Notes under the pieces: model-generated | What the model was told of the DNA's origin: nothing | The model's database searches: none | What the model saw: only the letters and a program-made list of their open reading frames with translations | Part shown: positions 12,420-21,900 of the stretch, piece after piece | How the letters are laid out: every line of letters starts with the position of its first letter | How positions within the stretch are numbered: position 1 is the stretch's first letter | Source of the DNA: Spodoptera frugiperda | Taxonomy: Eukaryota > Arthropoda > Insecta > Lepidoptera > Noctuidae | Assembly (NCBI RefSeq): GCF_023101765.2 | Contig: NC_064216.1 | Coordinates: 3,004,501-3,068,500, forward strand | Length of the DNA stretch: 64,000 bases | Direction of reading: 5' to 3' | Program-made: the position numbers and the translations under genes

Positions 12420-13056
12420 GATGACGTCACAATTCACACTCTAATATATAGCGTATGACTTATCAGCTGCCTATGGCAGGAGTGGCTATTTTATTACAGG
12501 CATTTTGTCCCATAAAGTATAAGGTAATATTTGATTTAGTGAAGGGGAAATATGCAGACCCTTTGTGGAACCGTATTTATGACCTTAAACTTTATTGCTG
12601 CCTCGTTGGCCGAGTGGTTGCAAGTGCGACTGCCGGGCAAGGGGTCTCGGGTTCGATTCCCGTGTCGGGCAAAGTATTACTGGACTATTTTCGGGTTTTC
12701 GTTTTTCTCAGTTGGAACACGGAGTCTGGAAATGTGCCCGGTATATAGCAGTAGGGTCACCCCCTATTACATAGGACGTATAACATAAATTGTGAAAAGT
12801 GGATGTACATTGTACAGTGGCATTACACGCTATAATGGCACCTTTTCCCACTCCTTCGGGGATATAAGTAATAAGTATTTATAGAAATATGACGTCACAA
12901 TTCACACTTGAATATATCATAGCGTATGACTTATCAGCTGTCCATGGCAGGAGTGGCTATTTTATTATAGGTATTTTGTCCCATAAAGTATAAGGTAATA
13001 TTTGATTTAGTGAAGGGGAAATATGCAGACCCTTTGTGGAACCGTATTTATGACTT
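12420..13056 (+). repeat. Local direct duplication (12414-12590 and 12878-13056) flanking a SINE
   Basis: The ~175-bp block beginning TAGAAAGATGACGTCACAAT and ending CCGTATTTATGACCTT is repeated at 12878-13056 with few differences. The first copy is followed by a SINE-1 (12599-12870), the second by a SINE-2 (13057). The duplicated unit contains GTGAAGGGGAAATATGCAGA. No gene is seen. Confidence 0.75.
12599..12870 (+). repeat. tRNA-derived SINE-1, best-preserved copy
   Basis: The head GCCTCGTTGGCCGAGTGGTT (box A-like) and GGGTTCGATTCCCGT (box B-like) resemble a leucine-type tRNA 5' region. It lacks a proper acceptor stem, so it is not a functional tRNA. The body contains CCCCCTATTACATAGGACGT and the tail CTCCTTCGGGGATATAAG. 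The RNA polymerase III promoter boxes are visible; activity is unknown. Confidence 0.85.
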
Positions 13057-13206
13057 TGACTGCACGGTTGGCGCGGAGGTAGGGCAACCGGCTGCCGCGC
13101 AACGTGTAGTGGATTCGATGAGTACGAAGCAACTCTTTGTGTGATACAAATTGTTGTTTCGGGTCTGGGTATCATGTGTATGTGATCTTGTATGTTTGTA
13201 AACGAT
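13057..13206 (+). repeat. tRNA-derived SINE-2 copy
   Basis: It contains TGACTGCACGGTTGGCGCGG, GGGCAACCGGCTGCCGCGCA, a mutated box B (GTGGATTCGATGAG) and GTTGTTTCGGGTCTGGGT. It abuts the right copy of the local duplication. Confidence 0.8.
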
Positions 13207-13734
13207 ACCTATATTTCTAGAGTGGAGCAACATTTTTGATTCATGAAAATTTTTGTTTTATTTCACAAATAAAAATACATAACAAACTTTCGCATTTGTA
13301 ATATTAATAGAATATACGTATTAATGGTACATGTTTTTTATATTACAATTTTAGTTACTTATTCTACCTTTATTATGTAAAAAATGTTTTGGGTACAAAC
13401 ACAATTCAGCTGGATAATCTACTCATAACTTACCTTTTACCTACTTAAAACAAACTCTTAGTATAATCCTATTATACAGCGAACAGACTAAGCAGATTAA
13501 GGTATTACATTTGTGTTTAAAACCACAGCGCATGAGTTTCGTGGTTACAACCTTTTTTGTTTACCAATATCTGTTCTTATGTAGCTTGTAATAGAATCGA
13601 TACTTATAAAACAGAAGTTGAGTTAGGCTATTTATTACTTGGATATTTTTTTAGTATATTGCCTCCAGTATTCGTTTTCACTACAAAATTCAATACAAGT
13701 TTTTTCTACACGTTGTCCCACGTCGGTGCGTTTA

Positions 13735-13848
13735 TAAACATACAAGTTCACATACACATGACACCGAGACCCGAAATAACAATTTGTGGATCTCACAGAA
13801 TTTCTCCGTGCGGAATTGAACCCACCACACTTTGAACGGCAGCCGGGA
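13735..13848 (-). repeat. tRNA-derived SINE-2 fragment
   Basis: It contains CAAGTTCACATACACATGAC, AACAATTTGTGGATCTCACA and GAACGGCAGCCGGG in minus orientation. It is truncated at the tRNA-like head. Confidence 0.7.
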
Positions 13849-14094
13849 AAAACGTAAATCACCTATTTATGCGTATGAAGTCGCTGGCAGAATCTAGTTC
13901 AAATATATTTTACCAAAATCCAAATACTTAAAGGTTAAATTAAATAATCCGGAGTATAAATCAGCAGGGTCTATGATTAACTTGGTAAGGAAATTACTTT
14001 GACGACGAAAGGGCATTTAAACCCTTTTAATCAGGTTCTCGTTACACCCCTTGTCAATCCTGAAAATATAAACTGGGTTTACATTATTTAATAT

Positions 14095-14320
14095 ACCGCC
14101 ATGTTTTAAACACGGTGTAAACGGAACGCTCCCAGGTGATGGTAAAAACGAGATTTATTTTCAACAAACTAGGGAATTCAATGTTTATTTCGTGTAATAA
14201 TAGTTACAATCTAAAGGCTGATGCATGAATAACACGAAAACTAAAACGATTAAAATTATAAATACAATATTTTTTGTAGCGTTTTTCGGAGTAAGTTGAA
14301 ATGCATAATAAATGTAAAAT
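14095..14320 (+). mobile_element. MITE, TACAGGGTGTAAGTCGAACG family (diverged copy)
   Basis: CACGGTGTAAACGGAACGCT, GAATTCAATGTTTATTTCGT, AATAATAGTTACAATCTAAA and TAGCGTTTTTCGGAG align with 4985-5214. The right terminal repeat is degraded. Confidence 0.55.
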
Positions 14321-14739
14321 GTAACTAAGTGTTATCCCCATTTTTTCAATCGCAATTGACAATTGCAAGACGAATGCTTGCAACTTGGGCAGAAAAATCT
14401 AAACTGTCTCTACGATGCGGCATGTGTCGTTACTCACTTCTCATTCAAATCCACATTATACAATTTGTAGGTTGCATGCATTCGTCATATGACGCGTCGT
14501 GGCCAGTAGGGCTTAAAGATTAAAAATACTTACATTATGAAAGCAGTGATTATGGACGTCTATTTACGTAGAGCCTCGTTTACCACAAATTAAAATGGCG
14601 TCGCTTCCCTCTTTATACCACGGTACAGAGTCGAACTAGACTTTGTCAACCGGGACCCTGCTCTAGTTCCTTCAGCAGGTCTGAATAGGGGTTAAATTTA
14701 GCTATAGTATAGTATATATTTTACTGGAGACCCAATTAC

Positions 14740-14850
14740 CCCCTTTTACAATCTTCCCATTCGCCGATTCTCCAACAATCCTTACACTCCTAACTCCCAA
14801 AAGGCAAGCTACGTACTTGTAACACCTCTGGTGTTTCGGCTGCTCGTTTA
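14740..14850 (-). repeat. Dispersed moth repeat A fragment
   Basis: CCCAATTACCCCCTTTTACA, TCGCCGATTCTCCAACAATC and AACACCTCTGGTGTTTCGG match repeat A. Confidence 0.6.
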
Positions 14851-15289
14851 AATTTAAATTAAATTCATTACGATTCGAAATTACTATTACTATTAGTTTC
14901 TTAACTTTTAAAAGAGAACTAAAGTTATGATTTGAAAAAAGGCATTACCCTTACTCTTTTTTTTAAACTCAGCTGATGTCACGCGGGCGCTGTTATCCCA
15001 ATGCGGCCCTGGAAGAATAAAGCTGTTTGTTGTCATTTAAAATTGTCGGATAAAATAAAGTATCAACGCTTTACGTCAGCGTTTCTCCGTCGACTTTGAC
15101 AACGGACAATGACGTCATTAAGATGACGAAACACGTGCAGACATTTTTATTTCCGTCAAAAATGGCACTTTTTTAATTTGCTTTAAATAGTTTTGTACTA
15201 ACATCCCTGTTTTATAGCGTTTTTATGTATTTTGTTGTACATAGTACGTTTGTTTTTTATTCCGCTTAGCCGCGGATGGTTGTGAATGA

Positions 15290-15490
15290 CTAAAGGCAGA
15301 TACACACAGGGTCAACTCAATACAGGGTTTCGAAATCGGTACAATTTAGCGTTGAGCCAAAAAAGCAATGTTAATTGATTTGAAGTCAGTACCGCGGCAT
15401 GAAGACAGTGCTGACTTGAAAATATTTTGAATATTTCGAATATTTTGTAACTGATTTCTGCGCTAACCCTGTGTAAACCTGCCTTTAGGA
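15290..15490. mobile_element. ~200-bp foldback MITE (CTAAAGGCAGATACACACAG)
   Basis: The left end CTAAAGGCAGATACACACAG and the right end CTGTGTAAACCTGCCTTTAG are inverted repeats with a few mismatches. The interior has no coding capacity. It appears once in this window. Confidence 0.6.
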
Positions 15491-16129
15491 AGTCTCGGGT
15501 GCTATCTCGGAGTTTTTATATCCTATAATAAATAAACATATTATATAGTTTTCCTGCGTAATAATATTCTAATGATATTATGTCGTTGTTACAGACAGAA
15601 TGGGAGTGATGGCGCGGTATCGTTGTACAAGTACCCACTGACAATGATGGGCCACTTCCATCGACCACCTTCCTTGCACATCACTTTCTCCCAGGTTCGT
15701 ATTATCTTCACTTATTGCACTTTTTTTAATGGCATTCTCATCTCTAGTGTGTGAGACGTATTTGGCCATCTACGACGTTTTGTTCAAAGTAACGCATTTG
15801 GAAAATGTTCGGTGCAATTCGAGGGGAAACAGGAGTTTGATTTATTGTACTTATGCATGCCCGTGTGACGACACTCTGACAAGTAACAGATGACAGAAGT
15901 CGCACATAGACTATCGACGAGCAAATCAACGGATGACGTCATAAAAATCCTGCATCGCACATGTGAAGTTTACATGCAAATAAACATGGATAGAAAATCC
16001 CAACGAATAACAGTTGCGAAAGCCCGCCAGGATGATCACCTCGCCAGGTCTGAGGATCCTCCTTTTCTTAGGCAACGTTACTCTCTGTTCACTAAACCCG
16101 TTTACCAACCTACTTAGATTTGAAGCAAC

Positions 16130-16204
16130 TCCTAAGCAATGGAAGATACCAGTGTCGCCTCGTCCAAGGCGGGAGAAGGAATTGGATGATTTTCCCCCTT
16201 AAAA
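16130..16204 (-). repeat. Dispersed repeat I fragment
   Basis: CCTCGTCCAAGGCGGGAGAA followed by GGATGATTTTCCCCCTTA is the reverse complement of the left part of repeat I. Confidence 0.6.
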
Positions 16205-16909
16205 AAAAGAAGTGTGGTAAGGAGGAAAAACGACAGTGACTCCGCTTAAAATAAGAATAATCAGTTATTTATTTATTTTCTCATCATCAATTGTACAGAG
16301 TCACATAGTAGTACTTAATAAAGACTGATGTCTGTGATAGGTAATACCTGTGATAGAGATCACCAGGAATCTAGTAACTACCCAGGACCAGGGTTCAGGG
16401 TGTAGCAAAAACAGAAGTATTCACACACAAATACATTTAGGTATGTTAACCTAAAAAAAAAAAACAAATAAATCATACTCATTTCATACTACTCGGTTTG
16501 CTCTCCGTAAACATGTGAAATACAGAAAAAAAGGTTTTTTTTTAACCACCTCTCCGATTTTTGTTTTGTTGGGCGTTGCTCGAGCCAAATCGGATTGGGC
16601 TGCGGACCGTTGGGAAATGCAAAAAAAAGTAAAATGTTCTCCGTCATGCGTTGAGCAAGTCCTTTAAATTATTTTTTGTGTGTTTTGCTTTTATTTACAT
16701 AAGTCGATCGTTTGACTGTTCTGTTGGCTGACTAGCACGACCTACATCTTACATTTGATACCCGGATCGATCAGATTAGTTACCATTGACACTATGAAAC
16801 ACATTCTTAAAATATCGAATCATAGTTATAAAGTTCCAAAAACAGACCCTGTGCGTATGGCGTGTCTCGTTCCGTGCGCGCCTCAAAGTGCCATCATACC
16901 ACTACAGAT

Positions 16910-17055
16910 GGGGCCCAGTAGGCCTGATCCGCAGCTGCGGACTATCTAGTGGGTTTACCGGGCTCCGGTTCGAAAAGCAGGAGGGAACGGAGTGCTTTTT
17001 AGTCAGTAAAAGTCTGACACTCCCAGAAGACATTGTATGATTTTCCCCCTAAAAA
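16910..17055 (-). repeat. Dispersed repeat I, long copy
   Basis: GATCCGCAGCTGCGGACTAT, GGGTTTACCGGGCTCCGGTT, TTTTAGTCAGTAAAAGTCTG and GATTTTCCCCCT identify a nearly complete minus-oriented copy. Confidence 0.7.
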
Positions 17056-18119
17056 AAGTAAAAATATAAAAGTTAACCAAAATTATCATAAAATATTCTC
17101 ATTTGTTTTAAATAAGAATCCTTATTGAAGAAATACATACTTCATGGAGGCCGCTAGGCGCAGCGGAATATGTAAAAAAAGAAAATAAATGACATTTGAC
17201 TTCCAACAGAAATGTCATATAAATAAATACTTCTAAACGACATAAAATAATATTATTAAGTTTAAATTGTACAATATATTTTTATAATTTCAATGGTTGA
17301 TTAACCAAAGGTCTGCGAGGTTTCGCCTTAATCCCCATGTTTGGCAGGCGATTAAAGGGACGCAGTTATGTCACCGAATATAGCAATAATGATGTCTTCG
17401 GTGGCTGGTCGCATTCCAAGAGAGTACATGTATCCCTGTGCGGTGGTAAAGAAATTGAAGAAATTTGTATGCAAAGGTAAACTGAGGCATTGAAGGTGTA
17501 TTTTTTTCGACTAGTTTCAAGCCATGCTGGAGGGTCATATTCAGTAGCAGCACGACAATCGCCGCGTCGTGTGTCGTGTATTTTTTTTTCTTGAATGGCA
17601 ACCGAGTTTCTTTAAAGGTATACCATATAGCAAAACATAAACATAGTGTTTCTTAAATGTAGCGCAGACATACGCGGGATCAACTGACTGATTTGTTTTC
17701 GGTTTTTGGGCTCGCTTATTGCGGCGGCAATGTGCCCTGCTTGAGTTGAGCACCACCGTATTCTCAGAGAGCTTACTATCTTGTCTTTTTGTGAAGCAGT
17801 GATGCTAGCTAAAAAAGAGGTGCGGTGAATGAGAGACGCGCTTGTGGGATACACTCTGGATGTCAGGGATCGCGAGATGATCCCCAGCCACCGTAAGCAT
17901 GGGTGCGATAAATATAACCGTTTAGTAAAAAAATAAACTATAGATACGTTTCAGATAAAAAAGAACTGAACAACTTTTTCACAGACAAGAGTTGCGCGTG
18001 TGTTAAAAATTCATACTTATAGAAATAAAATATGTTTTTGTGCACTTTTTTTAGGGAAAACAGCACCAACATCGTCTTATAACTTATGTGTGAAATATTA
18101 ACAGAGAAAGTACTACACT

Positions 18120-18280
18120 AGTACAGAGAGCTTAGTACGATATTGTTTTAAGTTTAAGGAGATCGAAAAATTTGCGTGTTCGATTGGCCTGCAGCAATGA
18201 ACCAACGAATCAGGGGCTGAACGTGATAACGTTTCAATCTCGTTAAACGTAAAACAAACTCGTACTAAGCCCTCTACTCA
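18120..18280. mobile_element. Foldback MITE E (CTTAGTACGA...TCGTACTAAG)
   Basis: The left end contains GAGCTTAGTACGATATTG and the right end AAACAAACTCGTACTAAGCC. The centre has a second dyad around GATTGG/AACGAATC. Related copies: 20925-21002, 28125-28250, 34085-34312, 38755-38885 and 51175-51552. Confidence 0.65.
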
Positions 18281-18486
18281 GTTATAGTTAGCTTGTTTTG
18301 AAAGTGTTTAACAATAAATGGTTTAAGTTTTTAAACTGACATGGTCACTAACACTAGTATTAGAACTAGAAACGGGATATTTACCATGTTTTTCTATTTC
18401 TATGAGTTTCCAATATTTCGGCACTGTTGCAAGCGCCATGATCACGGATGAACTCATCCGATCATGCGATGAAGTTCTTCGATAGT

Positions 18487-18645
18487 AAAGTCAAAGTCAA
18501 AGCATTTATTTCAATGAATCCTAAATTAGGCACTTTTGAAACGTCAAATTGAATTGTCCGTCAGTCTGTCCGTCAGTGAAGGTAGGCGCTCGTTCCAAAG
18601 TGTTGCTTCGAATGTAGAAGAACGAGCAAGAAACTCCATCACATT
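18487..18645 (-). repeat. Non-LTR retroelement 3' end
   Basis: On the minus strand it reads GGAGTTTCTTGCTCGTTCTT, GCAACACTTTGGAACGAGCG and the tail GAAATAAATGCTTTGACTTT. This is the standard 3' end of a moth LINE. The tail of the same family occurs at 2866. Confidence 0.6.
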
Positions 18646-18958
18646 GAACATTTAAAGATTTTTATTGATTTTTACAATATCTCTTGTAATATACTCACAC
18701 TGATCACTACAAACTGGCACTGGCTCGACAACACACGATATGTGCAGGCGCACGTCCGCTCTCGACCGTGTCTCAACGTATACCCATATATGTATAGTCT
18801 ATGGTATACTACCGTGCGCGCCCCACCATCCGTGTGCACGAGACAGCGTATGTGCATATATGTAACTATCTTTACAGTTACTATACTGACACAAACACTA
18901 CATCTCTGATACATTATTTGATAATTTACCTGTTTAACAATAAATGGTTTGTTCGCAG

Positions 18959-18996
18959 CGGTCCGCGTGTGCGCACGCGCCCTGCATGCCTTGATG
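18959..18996 (+). promoter_or_regulatory. 5' leader end with two-codon uORF overlapping the start codon
   Basis: After the putative acceptor TTTGTTCGCAG, the leader contains ATGCCTTGATGG. An upstream ORF ATG-CCT-TGA (18986-18994) ends with its stop overlapping the main ATG (18994-18996). Such a minimal uORF could tune translation by re-initiation. That role is inference, and it holds only if the leader is spliced here. Confidence 0.4.
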
Positions 18997-21900
18997 GGCG
19001 GCTCCGGAAGCGCAGGAGGCGGGCGCGCGTCTCGCGTCCTGCGCCTCCTTCTACTCTTCGTGCTGGCGCTAGCAGCAGTGGAGTACCTCTTCGGCTCCAT
19101 CCTCGACGCCTCCCCGCTCAGGACCTACTTGTACGTACATTTTTACCTACTTAACTTCGTAAGCTAAGTCTGTATATATACATTATTCAAATAGTCTTAC
19201 CGTTTTTAGTTTAACCCCACAAGAGATTCTTTTCCCTTCTCAATTTATATTTCAGTACTGTTTATACAATCTGGAATGTTTTCAGTGTCAACAAGTAAAT
19301 TTTATAATGTTGATATTTTCCGCTATACAATGTACACCCAGTTTCCACCATTCGTATTATATGTAAGTCCCATGTAATAGGGGGTGAGCCAATTGCCATA
19401 ATATATACAGGCCACAATTCCAGACTCCGTGCTACTACTGAGAAATTTTCGAAAAATCGAAAACACCCCAGCAATTTCCAACCCTTTTAAGTATTACTGA
19501 GGTTATTATAAAAATGTCAATTGAATTTCAGAAATTCCGACAAAATACAACTGTTAACTGGTAATCGTGGAGCCACGCTGAATATGGTAAAACCAGCCAC
19601 AGTGAACACAACAAATATGGTACCTGAGGGCAAGAATACAGTAACACATTACAACCAGACTATGGCCACCAAAGTGATATCCGAGCCACCGCAGACGTCA
19701 CAAACCTCCATACTCCTAACCAGGTTGATGGAGAATCTTAACAACGAAACTACGGTGGACATGGGTAGTGGTAACAGAAATGATTCGGGCAGTCTACCGC
19801 TATGTGAACTTCCTACTGACTTGGGTAAGTTTAAACACTTTTTAAAGTTTCGCTTCAAGCTTCCTTGTGCGAACTGCTAGGGAGTGGAACTCCTTGCCGG
19901 AGTCTGTGTTTCCTGATGGGTATAACCTGGGTGTCTTCAAAGCCCGAGTGAATAGGTTGCTTATGGGCAGACGTGCTCCACCGTAGGTCGCATTATCACT
20001 TACCATCAGGCGAGATAGCGGCCAAACGTCGGCCCATTTAACATTAAAAAAAAAAGTATAAGCGTCCACAGACTCGCATCGCACGCATTCCGTATGACGT
20101 CATCGGTACACATCGCATGTAGGCATTACCGATGATGCGGTCCGTACGATGCGGATCAATGGACACAGTTGTATGAGTTTCTATACAAGATAATCAAAAA
20201 TTGCCATATACTGGACACAATCAGACTCCGTGCTACAACTGAGAAAGTTTCGAGAAGCCGAAAAAATACCAGTCCCGGTAGTCCCGGACTCGGGAGTCGA
20301 ACCCGAGACCCCTTGCCCAGTAGTTGTACTTGCGACCACTCGACCAACAGGCAAGAGGCAGTCTTCGAGAGAAACTAATATAGATATAGATAAAAATCCC
20401 TTAGTAACTACGTCCATCAAAATAATTAATTAAATTAATGTATAATTTATTTTCAGGCCCCATAAAAGCCAATAAAACTGACATGGAATTAGCGACTGTA
20501 GAAAAGAAGTTCCCAGAAGTTCAGTTCGGAGGTAGATACAGTCCTCCCAACTGCACCGCGAGGCATAAAGTCGCTATCATAGTGCCATACAGGTAAATCT
20601 TGTTATAGTTTTACAATGGAGAATGTTAACGTTTTTCAGGCCCCATAAAAGCCAATAAAACTGACATGGAATTAGCGACGGTAGAAAAGAAATTCCCTGA
20701 AGTTCAGTTTGGAGGTAGATACAGTCCCCCAAACTGCACCGCTTATAATAACTAAGTAGTAGATTATCGCTTAATAATGTTTTAAAGCTATTTAAATATA
20801 ATAATGTGTAGGTATGTTTTTGATTTACGTAATATTAACATTCTTCATTACACTCAATAGATGGCGCTGTAGGTATTATAGTGCCAGAATTTGTCACCAG
20901 AGGCGCTACTGAGAACTAAACTGTACCCTTAGTACGTGTTTGCTTTTCGATTAACGACATCGAAACAAAAGCGCCGAACGCGGTCTTGTTTCGTTAACTA
21001 TTACCTATATATATACCTATGTATTTCAAGCCATTTCTACCCATACATTTGGTAAAAAAAAGTAACGCACGATATTCCTTGTTTTCTATAACTACAATAA
21101 TTAATAATAAAGTGTGACCACAATAATTTAATATCATAATAATATATTTATAGTATTTTATGTTTTTGTTTACCTATTGAATTTATTTGGGCCTTTGTTG
21201 CCTAATGTAAATGAATAAAACAAAATAAATATAACTCAAATTACTTGTTTGTTTTTTTACAGAGATCGACAGCAACATTTAGCAGTATTTGTAAACCACA
21301 TGCATCCCTTCTTGATGAAGCAACAAATAGAATATGGAATATTCATTATTGAACAAGAAGGTAAAATTCTTTGATTATGTGATTTTAATAAATACCAGCT
21401 GCATGAGTACAATGGAAATTGAAGAATATATATCTATACTAATCTATACTAATATTATAAAACTGAAGACTCTGTTTGTTTGAACGCGCTAATCTCCGGA
21501 ACTACTGATCCGATTCAAATAATTCTTTTGGTATTGGATAGCGCATTTATCGAGGAAGGCTATAGGCTATAAAACATCATGCTACAATCAAGAGGAGCCA
21601 AGCAGAGTGGCTGAAACCGCGCGGAAGTAGCTAGTAATATTATAAAGCTGAAGCTTTATTTGAATTCTTTTGGTATTGGATAGCGCATTTATCGAGGAAG
21701 GCTATAGGCTATAAAACATTATATTATCAATAGGAGCCAAGCAGAGCGGCTGAAACCGCGTGGAAGTAGCTAGTCAGTTATAATAAGGTGGTGCTCTGTA
21801 GTTTTGCTTACTCTTAAAGGGCAAAGGCATGAGCTTTGTCATAATCACCACGCTTGGCAGGCGGATTAGAGATTAAATTTTATAAGGTTCATGTTTGTCC

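Larger units (their letters stand above)
1..18957. other. Intergenic region, repeat-rich, no supported gene
   Basis: No open frame here resembles a known protein or forms a convincing exon chain; the ORFs are short and in AT-rich DNA. Recognisable content is dispersed repeats, listed separately. I see nothing specific in 282-735, 1041-2860, 2951-3500, 9870-10970, 11180-12220, 13210-13730, 14321-14730, 15695-16125 and 17056-18119. The stretch 17380-17860 carries short, broken minus-strand frames that look like decayed coding sequence of unknown origin. Any 5' untranslated exon of the galactosaminyltransferase would have to lie in this block, but I cannot place it. Confidence 0.7.

Noticed and set aside
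12599..12672. tRNA gene-like head with A and B boxes
   Set aside because: There is no acceptor stem pairing or proper anticodon arm, and the same head is attached to a conserved non-tRNA body in several copies. It is a SINE, not a tRNA gene.
18672..19154. 142-aa minus and 117-aa plus frames overlapping exon 1 of the transferase
   Set aside because: These are Arg/Pro-rich shadows of the GC-rich signal-anchor exon. They have no domain, and the plus frame does not continue through the splice junctions.
20634..20742. Second exon 3 as a normal mutually exclusive exon
   Set aside because: It lacks the 3' part of the exon and any donor, so it cannot splice to exon 4. At most it is a terminal exon, a relic or an assembly effect.
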